Shown piece after piece: positions 16,874 to 29,236 of a DNA stretch of 64,000 nucleotides (positions within the stretch are counted from its first letter, which is position 1; each line of letters opens with the position of its first letter). The DNA is from Pseudomonas sp. Teo4 (GTDB lineage Bacteria > Pseudomonadota > Gammaproteobacteria > Pseudomonadales > Pseudomonadaceae). The DNA is taken from assembly GCF_034387475.1 (NCBI RefSeq), contig NZ_JAXCIL010000002.1, positions 682,001 to 746,000 on the forward strand. Reading direction: 5' to 3'. The position numbers and the translations under genes are program-made. The notes under the pieces were generated by a model. That model was not told where the DNA came from. It worked only from the letters and a program-made list of their open reading frames with translations, and did not search any database.

Positions 16874-17938
16874 TCAGTTGTGATACTGAGCCGACAATTC
16901 ATGCACGGCATTGATGAATACGCCGGCATGCTCCGGATCGACTTCCGGGGTAATGCCATGGCCGAGGTTGAATACATGGCCACTGCCTTTGCCGTAGCTG
17001 GCGAGGATACGCGCCACTTCCTTGCGGATAGCCTCAGGCTTGGCGTACAGCACAGTCGGGTCCATGTTGCCCTGCAGGGCCACCTTGTCACCGACCCGGC
17101 GACGGGCCTCGCCGATCTCGCACGTCCAGTCCAGGCCCAATGCGTCGGCACCCGCCTCGGCAATGCTTTCCAGCCACAGGCCACCGTTCTTGGTGAACAG
17201 GATCACCGGAACCTTGCGGCCTTCGTGCTCGCGGATCAGGCCACTGACGATCTTGCGCATGTAGGCCAGGGAGAACTCCTGGTAGGCCGCCGCCGACAGG
17301 TTGCCACCCCAGGTATCGAAAATCTGCACGGCCTGGGCACCGGCCAGGATCTGGCCGTTGAGGTAGCTGGTGACCGACTGGGCCAGCTTGTCCAGCAGCA
17401 GATGCAGCGCCTCTGGGTTGTCATAGGCCATGGCCTTGGTCTTGCGGAAGTCCTTGGACGAACCGCCTTCGACCATGTAGGTGGCAAGCGTCCATGGGCT
17501 ACCAGAGAAACCGATCAGAGGCACTCGGCCGTTCAGTTCACGGCGAATGGTGCTGACCGCGTCCATCACATAGCCGAGGTCTTTCTGCGGGTCGGGAATC
17601 GGCAGCGCCTCGATGTCGGCCAAGGTGCTGATGACTTTCTTGAAGCGCGGACCTTCGCCGGTTTCAAAGTACAGGCCCTGCCCCATGGCATCGGGGATGG
17701 TGAGGATATCCGAGAAGAGGATCGCCGCGTCCAGCGGGTAGCGGTCCAGCGGCTGCAGGGTGACTTCGCAGGCGAACTGCGGGTTCATGCACAGGCTCAT
17801 GAAGTCGCCGGCCTTGGCGCGGCTGGCGCGGTATTCCGGCAAGTAGCGGCCGGCCTGGCGCATCATCCACACCGGGGTGACGTCTACGGGTTGCTTGAGC
17901 AGTGCACGCAGGAAACGATCGTTCTTCAGGGCAGTCAT
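16874..17938 (-). CDS. hemE: uroporphyrinogen decarboxylase
   Basis: This 354-residue cytosolic enzyme converts uroporphyrinogen III to coproporphyrinogen III in haem synthesis. The signature [19 protein letters not shown] is near residue 30, and the second signature [17 protein letters not shown] near 150. The start at 17938 ([14 protein letters not shown]) matches the E. coli HemE N-terminus and length; an upstream ATG would add five residues. A GntR-like palindrome lies about 105 nt upstream. Confidence 0.97.
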   Translation of the reverse strand: MTALKNDRFLRALLKQPVDVTPVWMMRQAGRYLPEYRASRAKAGDFMSLCMNPQFACEVTLQPLDRYPLDAAILFSDILTIPDAMGQGLYFETGEGPRFKKVISTLADIEALPIPDPQKDLGYVMDAVSTIRRELNGRVPLIGFSGSPWTLATYMVEGGSSKDFRKTKAMAYDNPEALHLLLDKLAQSVTSYLNGQILAGAQAVQIFDTWGGNLSAAAYQEFSLAYMRKIVSGLIREHEGRKVPVILFTKNGGLWLESIAEAGADALGLDWTCEIGEARRRVGDKVALQGNMDPTVLYAKPEAIRKEVARILASYGKGSGHVFNLGHGITPEVDPEHAGVFINAVHELSAQYHN

Positions 17939-18042
17939 GTCGGCATCCAGCAAAAAAGTGCGGGCATTTTCTCAGACGCCGGGGCAAAAGGCACGGCCAA
18001 GACCATGCGTTTTGTCTATTGAGTGCCATAGATCAAGCGAAA

Positions 18043-18052
18043 TTGTATACAA
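18043..18052. promoter_or_regulatory. GntR-type palindrome upstream of hemE
   Basis: TTGTATACAA is a perfect 10-bp dyad in an AT-rich stretch. It fits the GT-N-TA-N-AC consensus of FadR/GntR-family operators. The regulator is unknown, and chance occurrence is possible. Confidence 0.35.
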
Positions 18053-18078
18053 ATTCGACCAGCACGGCTGTTGCTGAT

Positions 18079-18250
18079 GGCCCTATCGCCGGCAAGCCGG
18101 CTCCCACAGGTACTGCACATTACCTGTGGGAGCAACTGTCTTGTGTTGCCTGTACCGGCCTCATCGCCGGCAAGCCGGCTCCTACAGGTACTGCAGTGAC
18201 CTCAAGGCCTGCGCGGTCCATGTGGGAGCCGGCTTGCCGGCGATAGGGCC
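18079..18250. repeat. REP/REPIN elements downstream of gltD
   Basis: One and a half REPIN units of the same family as at 2483. The first begins at 18084 and has a short spacer; the second (about 18154-18247) has the spacer seen at other copies (GCGGTCCATGTGGGAGCC near its right end). Confidence 0.85.
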
Positions 18251-18263
18251 AGCTGAGTCGCAA

Positions 18264-19788
<1,525 letters not shown>

Positions 19789-22700
19789 TTACTGCGGGTT
19801 GGCACGGGTGCTGGACAGCAGTTGCTTCAGGTTGGCCGCCTTCGGCTTGACCAGCCAGAAGCGCCGCACGTAGTCGTCCAGGTTCTCGGAGAGCTCACGC
19901 CCCCATTCGCTGCCGGTCTCTTCCACATACTCAGCCAGGACACGCGCCAGATGGCTGCGGTAGGCCTCCATCGCCTCACCACTGATACGCTGGATTTCCA
20001 CCAGCTCGTGGTTGAGTTTGTCGACGAAGGTATTGTCCATGTCGAGCACGTAGGCGAAGCCGCCAGTCATGCCAGAACCGAAGTTGTAACCGGTCTTGCC
20101 CAGAACGCAGACAAAGCCACCGGTCATGTATTCACAGCAGTGATCGCCAGTACCCTCGACAACAGCGTGGGCGCCGGAGTTACGTACAGCGAAGCGCTCG
20201 CCCGCAGTACCCGCGGCGAACAGCTTGCCGCCAGTGGCACCGTACAGGCAGGTGTTGCCGACGATGGCGCTGTGCTGGGTTTCGAACGGGCTACCAGCAG
20301 GCGGCACGATGGTGACCTTGCCACCGGTCATACCCTTGCCGACGTAGTCGTTGGCGTCGCCTTCCAGGTGCAGGTTCAGGCCACCGGCGTTCCACACGCC
20401 GAAGCTCTGGCCAGCAGTACCCTTGAAGCGGAAGGTGATCGGCTTGTCGGCCATGCCTTGGTTGCCGTACAGCTTGGCGATTTCGCCAGAGATACGGGCA
20501 CCGATGGAACGGTCGCAGTTGCAGATGTCGAGCGCGAACTCGCCACCGGCCTGGTCGCGGATCGCCGGCAGGGCCATTTCGACCATCTTCTCGGCCAACT
20601 CGCCCTTGTCGAACGGCGGGTTCTTGTCCACTTCGCAGAACTGCGGCTTGTCGGCCGGAATGTGCGAGCTGCCCAGCAGAGGCGTCAGGTCCAGGTACTG
20701 CTGGCGTTCGGTGTCGCCAGGCAGCACGTCGAGCAGGTCGGTGCGACCGATCAGCTCGCCCAGGCTGCGCACGCCCAGCTTGGCCAGCCACTCACGGGTT
20801 TCTTCGGCGACGAAGGTGAAGAAGTTGATCACCATGTCGACGGTGCCGATGTAGTGGTCCTTGCGCAGCTTGTCGTTCTGGGTGGCCACGCCAGTGGCGC
20901 AGTTGTTCAGGTGGCAGATGCGCAGGTACTTGCAGCCCAGGGCGATCATTGGCGCGGTGCCGAAGCCGAAGCTTTCAGCGCCGAGGATGGCTGCCTTGAT
21001 CACGTCCAGGCCGGTTTTCAGGCCGCCGTCGGTCTGTACCCGCACCTTGCCGCGCAGGTCGTTGCCGCGCAGGGTCTGGTGGGTTTCGGCTAGGCCGAGT
21101 TCCCACGGGGCGCCAGCGTACTTGATGGAGGTCAGCGGCGAAGCGCCGGTACCACCGTCGTAACCGGAGATGGTGATCAGGTCGGCATAGGCCTTGGCCA
21201 CGCCGGCGGCGATGGTACCCACGCCGGCCTCAGCCACCAGCTTGACCGACACCAGCGCCTGCGGGTTGACCTGCTTGAGGTCAAAGATCAGCTGCGACAG
21301 GTCTTCGATCGAGTAGATATCGTGGTGCGGTGGTGGCGAGATCAGGGTCACACCTGGCACTGCATAGCGCAGCTTGGCGATCAGACCATTGACCTTGCCG
21401 CCTGGCAGCTGGCCGCCTTCACCGGGCTTGGCGCCCTGGGCAACCTTGATCTGCAGGACTTCGGCGTTTACCAGGTACTCCGGGGTCACGCCAAAGCGGC
21501 CAGTAGCTACCTGCTTGATCTTGGAGCTGCGAACGGTGCCGTAGCGCGAAGGGTCTTCTCCGCCCTCACCGGAGTTGGAGCGAGCCCCCAGGCGGTTCAT
21601 GGCTTCAGCCAAGGCCTCGTGCGCCTCTGGCGACAGGGCGCCCAACGAGATACCAGCGGAGTCGAAGCGCTTGAGGATTGCCTCCAGCGGTTCGATCTGG
21701 TCCAGAGGCAAGGCCTCATCGGCCACTTTCACTTTCAGCAGGTCACGGATCATCGACACCGGGCGCTGATCGACCAGCGTGGTGTACTCCTTGAACTTGG
21801 CGTAGTCGCCTTGCTGCACGGCAGCCTGCAGGGTGTTGACCACATCCGGGTTATAGGCGTGGTACTCGCCACCATGCACGAACTTCAGCAGGCCACCTTG
21901 CTGGATCGGCTTGCGCGCGCTCCAGGCTTCAGCGGCGAGAAGCTTCTGGTCGCCTTCCAGGTCAGCGAAGCGCGCACCCTTGATACGGCTTGGCACGCCA
22001 CGGAAGCTCAGTGCGACCACTTCCTCGGAAAGGCCGATGGCTTCGAACAGCTGGGCACCACGGTACGAGGCGATGGTCGAGATACCCATCTTCGACAGGA
22101 TCTTCAGCAGGCCTTTGGAGATGCCTTTGCGGTAGTACTTGAACACTTCGTCCAGGTCACCGAGCACTTCGCCGGTGCGGATCAGGTCGGCCAGCACTTC
22201 GTAGGCCAGGTACGGGTAGACGGCCGAGGCGCCGAAGCCCAGCAGCACGGCGAAGTGGTGCGGGTCACGGGCGGTGGCGGTTTCCACCAGGATGTTGCTG
22301 TCGCAGCGCAGGCCCTGCTCGGTCAGGCGGTGGTGCACCGCGCCAACGGCCAGCGAAGCGTGCACAGGCAGTTTGCCCGGGGCGATGTAGCGGTCGCTCA
22401 GCACCAGCTGGGTCTTGCCGCTGCGCACCGCTTCCTCGGCCTGGTCGGCGATGTTGCGGATGGCCGCTTCCAGGCCGACGCTCTCTTCATAGTTGAGGTC
22501 GATCAGTTGGCGGTCAAAGCCTTCGCGCTCGAGGTTCATCAGCGAACGCCACTTGGCGGGCGAGATCACTGGCGAGCTGAGGATCACCCGCGAGGCGTGC
22601 TCGGGAGACTCCTGGAAGATGTTGCGCTCGGCGCCCAGGCAGATTTCCAACGACATGACGATCGCTTCGCGCAGCGGGTCGATCGGCGGGTTGGTCACCT

Positions 22701-24234
22701 GGGCGAACTGCTGGCGGAAGAAGTCGTAAGGCGAACGCACGCGCTGCGACAGCACGGCCATCGGCGTGTCGTCACCCATCGAGCCGACCGCTTCCTGGCC
22801 CTGCTCGCCGAGCGGACGCAGCACCTGGTCACGTTCTTCGAAGGTGACCTGGAACATCTTCATGTATTGCTTGAGCTGGTCAGCATCGTAGCTGGCCGCG
22901 CCCTGGTCGTCGGTGAGGGTCGCCTGAATACGCGTGGCGTGCTGACGCAGCCAGCGCTTGTACGGGTGACGCGACTTCAGACGGTTGTCGATGGCGTCGG
23001 TGTCGAGGATCTGGCCGGTCTCGGTGTCGACGGCGAAGATCTGCCCCGGCCCGACACGGCCCTTGGCCAATACGTCTTCAGGCTTGTAGTCCCACACGCC
23101 GATTTCCGACGCCAGGGTGATGTAACCGTTCTTGGTCGTCACCCAGCGCGCTGGGCGCAGGCCGTTACGGTCGAGCAGGCAGACCGCGTGGCGGCCTTCG
23201 GTCATGACGATACCGGCCGGGCCGTCCCACGGCTCCATGTGCATGGAGTTGTATTCGTAGAAGGCGCGCAGGTCGGCGTCCATGGTTTCGACGTTCTGCC
23301 AGGCTGGTGGTACCAGCATGCGCACGCCACGGAACAGGTCGATGCCGCCGGTGACCATCAGCTCCAGCATGTTGTCCATGCTCGAGGAGTCGGAACCGAC
23401 GCGGTTGACCAACGGGCCGAGCTCTTCGAGATCGGGGATCAGGTCGTTGGCGAACTTGGTGCGACGGGCCATGGCCCAGTTGCGGTTGCCGGTGATGGTG
23501 TTGATCTCGCCGTTGTGGGCGAGGAAGCGGAACGGCTGCGCCAGCGGCCATTTCGGCAGGGTGTTGGTGGAGAAGCGCTGGTGGAACACGCAGATCGCGG
23601 TTTGCAGGCGCTCGTCACCGAGGTCTGGGTAAAACGCCGCGAGATCGCGCGGCATCATCAGGCCTTTGTAGATGATGGTCTTGTGCGAGAAGCTGCAGAT
23701 GTAGTGGTCGGCGTCGTGGGCGTTGGCCACGGACGAACGGCGACGGGCACTGAACAGCTTGATGGCGAATTCCTGATCGCTCAGGCCTTCACCACCGATG
23801 AACACCTGTTCGATCTGCGGCAGGCGCTCAAGCGCCAGGCGGCCAAGCACACTGGTGTCGATCGGAACTTTGCGCCAGCCGACCAGCTTCAGGCCAGCCG
23901 CGAGGATTTCGCGGTCCATGTTGGCGCGGGCGGCTTCGGCTTTCACTGGGTCCTGGTTGAAGAACACCATGCCGACGGCGTACTGCTTGGGCAGTTCGAC
24001 GGCGAAGTGTTCCTGGGCCACGGCACGCAGGAATTGATCGGGCTTCTGCATGAGCAGACCGCAACCGTCACCGGTCTTGCCGTCGGCGTTGATTCCGCCG
24101 CGGTGGGTCATGCAGGTCAGCGCCTGCATGGCGGTTTGCAGAAGGTGGTGACTCGGCTCGCCCGTCATATGGGCGATCAGGCCGAAACCACAGTTGTCCT
24201 TGAATTCTTCGGGATGGTACAGACCTGTTTTCAT
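19789..24234 (-). CDS. gltB: glutamate synthase large (alpha) subunit
   Basis: This 1481-residue enzyme has a short propeptide ending before Cys15 (NCGFGLIAH), which becomes the N-terminal nucleophile of the class II glutaminase domain (about 15-430). A central domain, the FMN-binding synthase domain (about 820-1200, with the 3Fe-4S cysteines in [15 protein letters not shown]) and the C-terminal GXGXG helix domain (about 1250-1440, MTGGKVTIV and [10 protein letters not shown]) follow. The start at 24234 gives the standard propeptide; an alternative adds ten residues. GltB/GltD form the GOGAT complex of ammonium assimilation. Confidence 0.97.
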   Translation of the reverse strand: MKTGLYHPEEFKDNCGFGLIAHMTGEPSHHLLQTAMQALTCMTHRGGINADGKTGDGCGLLMQKPDQFLRAVAQEHFAVELPKQYAVGMVFFNQDPVKAEAARANMDREILAAGLKLVGWRKVPIDTSVLGRLALERLPQIEQVFIGGEGLSDQEFAIKLFSARRRSSVANAHDADHYICSFSHKTIIYKGLMMPRDLAAFYPDLGDERLQTAICVFHQRFSTNTLPKWPLAQPFRFLAHNGEINTITGNRNWAMARRTKFANDLIPDLEELGPLVNRVGSDSSSMDNMLELMVTGGIDLFRGVRMLVPPAWQNVETMDADLRAFYEYNSMHMEPWDGPAGIVMTEGRHAVCLLDRNGLRPARWVTTKNGYITLASEIGVWDYKPEDVLAKGRVGPGQIFAVDTETGQILDTDAIDNRLKSRHPYKRWLRQHATRIQATLTDDQGAASYDADQLKQYMKMFQVTFEERDQVLRPLGEQGQEAVGSMGDDTPMAVLSQRVRSPYDFFRQQFAQVTNPPIDPLREAIVMSLEICLGAERNIFQESPEHASRVILSSPVISPAKWRSLMNLEREGFDRQLIDLNYEESVGLEAAIRNIADQAEEAVRSGKTQLVLSDRYIAPGKLPVHASLAVGAVHHRLTEQGLRCDSNILVETATARDPHHFAVLLGFGASAVYPYLAYEVLADLIRTGEVLGDLDEVFKYYRKGISKGLLKILSKMGISTIASYRGAQLFEAIGLSEEVVALSFRGVPSRIKGARFADLEGDQKLLAAEAWSARKPIQQGGLLKFVHGGEYHAYNPDVVNTLQAAVQQGDYAKFKEYTTLVDQRPVSMIRDLLKVKVADEALPLDQIEPLEAILKRFDSAGISLGALSPEAHEALAEAMNRLGARSNSGEGGEDPSRYGTVRSSKIKQVATGRFGVTPEYLVNAEVLQIKVAQGAKPGEGGQLPGGKVNGLIAKLRYAVPGVTLISPPPHHDIYSIEDLSQLIFDLKQVNPQALVSVKLVAEAGVGTIAAGVAKAYADLITISGYDGGTGASPLTSIKYAGAPWELGLAETHQTLRGNDLRGKVRVQTDGGLKTGLDVIKAAILGAESFGFGTAPMIALGCKYLRICHLNNCATGVATQNDKLRKDHYIGTVDMVINFFTFVAEETREWLAKLGVRSLGELIGRTDLLDVLPGDTERQQYLDLTPLLGSSHIPADKPQFCEVDKNPPFDKGELAEKMVEMALPAIRDQAGGEFALDICNCDRSIGARISGEIAKLYGNQGMADKPITFRFKGTAGQSFGVWNAGGLNLHLEGDANDYVGKGMTGGKVTIVPPAGSPFETQHSAIVGNTCLYGATGGKLFAAGTAGERFAVRNSGAHAVVEGTGDHCCEYMTGGFVCVLGKTGYNFGSGMTGGFAYVLDMDNTFVDKLNHELVEIQRISGEAMEAYRSHLARVLAEYVEETGSEWGRELSENLDDYVRRFWLVKPKAANLKQLLSSTRANPQ

Positions 24235-24608
24235 AGACACTTTCTCACCAGGTTCACCTCTCAACCGGAGGCAAATCTCTTTTTAGTACAACCACTTACC
24301 ATCCACGCCGATCAAACGCCAGCTTTTTTGCGGTGGCCATGGAAAACCATTGTTGCACAGCGACAGTGATACTCACAAATTTTCATGTCTCACCATTGAA
24401 AATTTATGTCGCAATTTTGAATGTTTTTGCGCCATGCGCCGTGATAGCGACTTGGCTCGAGTCTGAAGCGTTTCAGCCATGACTGCAAGATTGGCTTGTG
24501 GCCGGCAGTCTGGGACAGAAAAGCCTGCCGCGCTCAGGCGCAGCAGGCTAGTCGAATGTCAGTAATCGCTCAGCAACTGGGCGGCGGGGTGGTGCCGCCC
24601 GGAAGGTG
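24235..24608. promoter_or_regulatory. gltB upstream region and damX terminator
   Basis: This 374-nt gap has no gene. Next to gltB it is AT-rich, with a 9-bp inverted repeat AAATTTTCA/TGAAAATTT (24377-24385 and 24397-24405), an operator-like dyad about 150 nt before the gltB start. Towards damX lies a terminator (24519-24549). The promoter of gltBD should be here; a specific -35/-10 pair was not assigned. Confidence 0.5.
24519..24549 (-). terminator. Rho-independent terminator of the pil-aro-damX unit
   Basis: On the minus strand AGCCTGC pairs with GCAGGCT around a GC-rich inner hairpin and is followed by TTTTCTG. It lies 60 nt after the damX-like stop. Confidence 0.7.
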
Positions 24609-26234
24609 TCAGCGGGCCGAGGCCAGCTCTTGTTGGACGCTGGCGACGGTACGTGGCCAAGGTTTACCAGCCTGGACCTTGGCTGGCAAGTTCTTGATTG
24701 CCGCAACCGCTGCATCGCGGTTGGCGAAGCTGCCATAAGTGACAACGTACAGCGGCTTACCCTGCAGGTTTTTCTTGAAGTAGCGATAGTCGCCACCCTG
24801 CGCCTTGACGAAGGCCTGAGCCGACGCTTCAGAGCTGGTGCCGAGGATCTGCACCACATAGTTGCCGGGCTTCTGGCCAGCATACCAACCGCCACTGCCA
24901 CTGCCGCCAGCTGCAGATTTCTCGGCCGGCTTGGTGGCCGGCTTGGCTGCAGCGACCTGGGTCGGGGCCTGAACCGGTTTAGCAGGTGCAACCGGCTTGA
25001 CAGGCTGGGTTGCAACCGGCTTCTGCGCAGGCGCAACTGGCTGTACTGGCGCGGTGGTGACAGGTTGTGCGGGGATTGGCGCCGGGCCAGCGGCCACGCC
25101 CTGTGGCGGCGCGATGGTGGTCACTGTGGGAGGAGTGCCAGACTGTAGCGCGGTGTCGCCGGCAGGACTGCCCTCCTCACCTTCGCCCATGCCAGCGGCC
25201 TGAGCCAGCGGCTCACGCATCACCGGCTGCGACTGCCCTACCAGCGGCAGCGGCATTGGCTGGGACGTACCAGAGAACTCAATGGCCGGGCCACCGTTGT
25301 TCGACTGGGCAGCCCCCGGCTGACCTTCACCCAACGGCAACTGCGCCTGGGCGGCCGGCGCCTCGGCGGGTGCCTTGTCGCCTTTCTTCGGCATGAGAAC
25401 CGCGGCCGCAACGGCGACCACAACCACAGCGGACAGCGCGAGCACGTGTTTCTTAGGCATTTTGAACCCCATGGATGGTCGCTTGGCCGTCGTCCGGCTG
25501 GCGATCATGGCTTCGATCAAGGTATCGCGGGCGACCTGATTGATGTTGCCAGGCCAGCCGTCGGAGTTTTCATGGATATCGACGATCTGTTCACGGGTGA
25601 ACACCTCGATGCCCCGGCCAGCGCCGTCCAGACGCTGCTCCAGGTACTCGCGGGTTTCTTCCTCGCTGTACGGTGCAAGCTCGATTATGTGGAAACGCTC
25701 TTCCTCGACTTCGATTGCCTCCAACCCGGCAATCAGGGATGGCTCACCGAACAGGAACACATGCGGACGCCCTTCCGGAACACCCGCCGCCAACTCCAGC
25801 AACGCTTGGAGTGCCGACTCGTCGAGTTGTTCCGCATCGTCCACCAGCAAATAGACTTCCTGCCCAGTCAGGGCAAGCTGCACCACCTGGGACAGAATAG
25901 ACTGCACCTCAGGCTGGGCCACTCCCAGCGACTGGGCCACCTGCCCAAGTACGCTGGCGGCATCGCTGGCGCCGCGAGCGGAAACCACCACGCTTTGCAC
26001 GGACTGTTTGTTGGTGCTTGCCACCAGGGCCTGGCGCAGCAGGGTCTTGCCGCTGCCTACAGGGCCTGTGACCACGAGCATCAGATGGCTGTAGCGAGCC
26101 AGGTGATGCAATTGCCCGAGCACCGGCTTGCGTTGCGCCGGGAAGAATTTGAAACCGGGCACACGCGGCGCGAACGGATCGTGGCTCAACTGGTAATGGT
26201 CGAGAAACGCCTCATCGGCATGCAAACTGGTCAT
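24609..26234 (-). CDS. damX: DamX-like AAA ATPase with C-terminal SPOR domain
   Basis: This 541-residue protein begins with an ExeA-like AAA domain (Walker A GPVGSGKT near residue 57, Walker B VYLLVDDAEQ near 142), then one TM (HVLALSAVVVVAVAAAVLM, about 272-290), a long Pro/Ala/Gln-rich periplasmic linker, and a SPOR domain (about 455-541, NYVVQILGTSSEASAQAF). SPOR domains bind denuded glycan at the division septum, so a cell-division role is expected. E. coli DamX lacks a recognisable active ATPase; here both Walker motifs look intact. It follows aroB, as in most gammaproteobacteria. Confidence 0.88.
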   Translation of the reverse strand: MTSLHADEAFLDHYQLSHDPFAPRVPGFKFFPAQRKPVLGQLHHLARYSHLMLVVTGPVGSGKTLLRQALVASTNKQSVQSVVVSARGASDAASVLGQVAQSLGVAQPEVQSILSQVVQLALTGQEVYLLVDDAEQLDESALQALLELAAGVPEGRPHVFLFGEPSLIAGLEAIEVEEERFHIIELAPYSEEETREYLEQRLDGAGRGIEVFTREQIVDIHENSDGWPGNINQVARDTLIEAMIASRTTAKRPSMGFKMPKKHVLALSAVVVVAVAAAVLMPKKGDKAPAEAPAAQAQLPLGEGQPGAAQSNNGGPAIEFSGTSQPMPLPLVGQSQPVMREPLAQAAGMGEGEEGSPAGDTALQSGTPPTVTTIAPPQGVAAGPAPIPAQPVTTAPVQPVAPAQKPVATQPVKPVAPAKPVQAPTQVAAAKPATKPAEKSAAGGSGSGGWYAGQKPGNYVVQILGTSSEASAQAFVKAQGGDYRYFKKNLQGKPLYVVTYGSFANRDAAVAAIKNLPAKVQAGKPWPRTVASVQQELASAR

Positions 26235-26249
26235 TGCGCTGTCACAACC

Positions 26250-27347
26250 TCAAAGCTGGGCCACGATCGCGCGGTAATCCGCCGACAGCGTGGCCTGAAG
26301 AATCTCTTTCGGATAGTCGTCGGTTACCACGGCTTCGCCCAGCTGGCGCAACAGCACCAGACGCAAGCGACCGTCGAGCACCTTCTTGTCGACCGCCATA
26401 TGCTCCATGAAATGCGCCGGGGTCATTTCCTGTGGTGGCACCACCGGCAAACCTGCTTCCTGCAACAGGCGGATTCCGCGATCACGCGCTGGCTGGTCGA
26501 TCCAGCCAAGGCGCATGGACATCTCCAGGGCCATAACCGTGCCCGCTGCCACGGCCTCGCCGTGCAGCCAGACACCGTAACCCATGTGGGTCTCGATGGC
26601 GTGGCCAAAGGTATGCCCCAGGTTCAGGGTGGCCCGCACACCAGTCTCGCGCTCGTCGGCGCCGACCACGGCGGCCTTGGCCGCACAGGAGCGATGAATG
26701 GCTTCGGTCAGTACCTCGGGCTCGAGGGCACGCAGGGCACTCATATTGTCTTCGAGCCAGCCAAGGAATGGTTTGTCGCAGATCAGGCCGTACTTGATCA
26801 CCTCGGCCAGGCCCGCAGACAACTCACGCTCAGGCAATGTCTTGAGGCTGGTGGTATCGATCAGCACCGCGTTGGGCTGGTAGAAGGCACCCACCATATT
26901 TTTGCCCAGCGGGTGATTGATGCCCGTCTTGCCGCCTACAGAGGAGTCGACTTGTGACAGCAAGGTGGTGGGCACCTGGATGAAGTCGACGCCACGCTGG
27001 TAGCAGGCTGCCGCAAATCCGGCCATATCACCGATCACGCCGCCGCCCAGGGCAACCACAGTGGTGCGACGATCATGGCGCGCGGTCAGAAGGGCGTCGA
27101 AGATCAGCTGCAGGGTTTCCCAGTTCTTGTGGGCCTCGCCGTCAGGCAGCACCACAGGCAGCACTGAGTAGGCACCGAGGGTCTTGGCAAGGCGTTCGAG
27201 GTACAGTGGCGCGACGGTTTCGTTGGAGACAATGGCGACCTGTCGCCCGGCTATGTGCGGCGCCAGCAACTCAGGCTGGTCCAACAGGCCCTCGCCAATG
27301 TAGATCGGGTAGCTACGCTCGCCCAGGTCGACCTTTAGTGTCTGCAT
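26250..27347 (-). CDS. aroB: 3-dehydroquinate synthase
   Basis: This 365-residue enzyme makes 3-dehydroquinate from DAHP in the shikimate pathway, using NAD and a divalent metal. NAD-binding [14 protein letters not shown] lies near residue 97, and the active-site segment [16 protein letters not shown] follows. Metal ligands are the Glu in GLAEVIKYG and the histidines in [12 protein letters not shown] and [10 protein letters not shown]. The ATG at 27347 ([15 protein letters not shown]) gives the usual length; a long upstream extension overlaps aroK in another frame and is not real. Confidence 0.97.
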   Translation of the reverse strand: MQTLKVDLGERSYPIYIGEGLLDQPELLAPHIAGRQVAIVSNETVAPLYLERLAKTLGAYSVLPVVLPDGEAHKNWETLQLIFDALLTARHDRRTTVVALGGGVIGDMAGFAAACYQRGVDFIQVPTTLLSQVDSSVGGKTGINHPLGKNMVGAFYQPNAVLIDTTSLKTLPERELSAGLAEVIKYGLICDKPFLGWLEDNMSALRALEPEVLTEAIHRSCAAKAAVVGADERETGVRATLNLGHTFGHAIETHMGYGVWLHGEAVAAGTVMALEMSMRLGWIDQPARDRGIRLLQEAGLPVVPPQEMTPAHFMEHMAVDKKVLDGRLRLVLLRQLGEAVVTDDYPKEILQATLSADYRAIVAQL

Positions 27348-27444
27348 GTATCCCCACAATGTACTTGGGCGCGGCGTCGGCAGAGCGCGCCACGCGGTAA
27401 CGTTGAACCTCGCCTCGGCGCTGGACGCCGAGAATAGACCCCGC

Positions 27445-27963
27445 TTACCGGGGCGGCAACTGCTGCAAGCGTTCCAGAATATCGAGCACGACCATGCGTG
27501 GCGGCCGTTCGTCGGTTTCCACCACCAGGTCGGCGATTTCGCGATAGAGCGGGTCGCGAGCTTCGAGCAAGGCTCGCAGGGTCGCTTCCGGGTTGGCGGT
27601 GCGCAACAACGGGCGATTTCGGTCGCGCGCGGTACGCCCGACCTGCTGCTCCACTGACGCATGCAGGTAGATCACGCGACCGCCCTGATGCAAGGCCTGA
27701 CGGTTGGCTTCGCGCATCACCGCGCCACCGCCGGTCGCCAGGACCACGCCATCGAGGCCGCAGAGCTCGGCGATCATTGCCTGCTCACGGTCACGGAAGC
27801 CCGGTTCGCCCTCTTTGTCGAAGATCCACGGGATGTTGGCGCCGGTTCGCAGTTCAATTTCCTTGTCGGAATCCTTGAACAGCAGGCGCAACTCTTTGGC
27901 CAACAGGCGACCGATGGTGCTCTTTCCAGCGCCCATGGGCCCCACAAGTATCAAATTTCGCAC
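27445..27963 (-). CDS. aroK: shikimate kinase
   Basis: A 172-residue P-loop kinase with Walker [10 protein letters not shown] at residue 8, the shikimate-binding Asp in KDSDKEIE, the GFRDRE motif, and GGGAVMR. It phosphorylates shikimate at the 3-OH. It starts with GTG at 27963, 4 nt after pilQ, so it is translated from the pilus operon message. AroB follows after 97 nt. Confidence 0.96.
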   Translation of the reverse strand: MRNLILVGPMGAGKSTIGRLLAKELRLLFKDSDKEIELRTGANIPWIFDKEGEPGFRDREQAMIAELCGLDGVVLATGGGAVMREANRQALHQGGRVIYLHASVEQQVGRTARDRNRPLLRTANPEATLRALLEARDPLYREIADLVVETDERPPRMVVLDILERLQQLPPR

Positions 27964-27967
27964 AGAA

Positions 27968-29236
27968 TCAACGACTCACAGCAATCGCCTGGTCACTCAT
28001 GATACGCGGAGTCAGGAAGACCAGCAGCTCGGATTTTTTCTCTTGTAATGCATCGCGTCGAAACAGCCGCCCAACATACGGCAGATCGCCGAAAAATGGC
28101 ACCTTGTCGATCACTTTGTTTTGCATGGTCGAATAGACACCACCAATCACGATCGTTTCACCATCCGCTACACGAACCCTGGCGTTGACCTCGTTTTTGC
28201 GAATAGGTGGCACGTCATTCAGGGCGTTGACGTAATCAGGCTCATCCTTGGTCACTCTGACCGCCATGATCACACTGCCATCCGGGGTGATCTGCGGCGT
28301 TACCTCAAGGGACAACGAAGCTTCTCGGAAAGCAACAGAAGTGGCGCCACTCTTGCTGGTTTCCTGATACGGCACTTCGGTACCTTTGAGGATTTTGGCA
28401 GTTTCCTTGTCGCCCGTAACCACTTTCGGCTGAGAGATGATTTCGCCATTGCCGCTTTTTTCCATGGCACTGAGTTCAAGATCCAGCAGCACATCGCCAC
28501 GTAGCAGACCCAGCCCCACCCCCGAGGTCGCCTTTTCCACCCCCAGGTCAACGAACAAGTCCCGGCCGAGTTGCGCCTTTTCGCCATACAGCGGCCCACC
28601 CCAACGCACCCCCAGGCTCTTCTCGTAGTCGACATTGGCTTCGACGATACGCGCCTCTATTGCTACTTGCCTCAGCGGTACATCCAGCTCCGCCACTAAT
28701 CGACGTAGTTCGGCAAGGCGGTCGACCGGTTGGTGAGCAATCAGGGTGTTAGTACGCTCATCGACACTCAAGCTGCCTCGACCTGTCAGAATGCCATCGT
28801 CCGCAAGTGTCGCCTGGAGCAACTCCGCAAGCTCGGAAGCCTTGGCGTGATGGATTGGCAACAATGCCCGACGCAGAGGCTGCACTTGAGCATCAAGCTC
28901 TTGCCCGATCCGCTCGCCCCGAGATTGCTCGGCCAGCTCAGCGGCCGGCGCCACCAGCAATACATTGCCCTCTTCGCGACGCCCCAGGCCTTTGCTGCGC
29001 AACACCAGGTCCAGCGCCTGATCCCACGGCACATCCTGCAATCGCAAGGTGACGTTGCCTTGTACAGCATCACTGGCAACCAGGTTGATGCCCGCGTAAT
29101 CGGCCATCACCTGCAGCACCGAGCGCACCGGCACATCCTGAAAGTTCAGCGACAGCGGCTCACCCCTGTAGGGTGCTGCCATGACCGGCTGAACGATCAA
29201 CAGCGCCGCCGACATCCATTTCAACAGGCACTTCAT
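27968..29236 (-). CDS. pilQ: short type IV pilus secretin PilQ
   Basis: This 422-residue secretin has a signal peptide ([20 protein letters not shown]), an N0/STN-type domain ([20 protein letters not shown]), an N1 domain and the C-terminal secretin domain ([11 protein letters not shown] and [12 protein letters not shown]). P. aeruginosa PilQ is about 710 residues and carries two N-terminal AMIN domains that bind peptidoglycan; these are missing. The ATG at 29236 gives a good signal peptide and lies inside the 3' end of the upstream gene, a 77-nt overlap. It is the outer-membrane pore for a pilus or DNA-uptake fibre. Confidence 0.9.
   Translation of the reverse strand: MKCLLKWMSAALLIVQPVMAAPYRGEPLSLNFQDVPVRSVLQVMADYAGINLVASDAVQGNVTLRLQDVPWDQALDLVLRSKGLGRREEGNVLLVAPAAELAEQSRGERIGQELDAQVQPLRRALLPIHHAKASELAELLQATLADDGILTGRGSLSVDERTNTLIAHQPVDRLAELRRLVAELDVPLRQVAIEARIVEANVDYEKSLGVRWGGPLYGEKAQLGRDLFVDLGVEKATSGVGLGLLRGDVLLDLELSAMEKSGNGEIISQPKVVTGDKETAKILKGTEVPYQETSKSGATSVAFREASLSLEVTPQITPDGSVIMAVRVTKDEPDYVNALNDVPPIRKNEVNARVRVADGETIVIGGVYSTMQNKVIDKVPFFGDLPYVGRLFRRDALQEKKSELLVFLTPRIMSDQAIAVSR

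Larger units (their letters stand above)
17939..18263. other. intergenic region between gltD and hemE
   Basis: This 325-nt gap holds no gene. The half next to hemE is AT-rich and should contain the hemE promoter, with a perfect 10-bp palindrome at 18043-18052. The half next to gltD is filled by REP elements (18079-18250). Confidence 0.7.

Noticed and set aside
18079..18250. Repeated palindromes that could suggest a CRISPR array
   Set aside because: Units are few, inverted and lack unique spacers of constant length; they are REPINs.
21322..24369. A 1015-codon open frame on the plus strand opposite gltB
   Set aside because: It is the shadow of gltB in GC-rich DNA: gltB has full family motifs and domain order, while this frame has low-complexity H/V/Q/G composition and no recognisable domain.
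27348..27662. N-terminal extension of aroB by 105 codons
   Set aside because: It lies largely inside aroK in another frame; AroB starts at [15 protein letters not shown].
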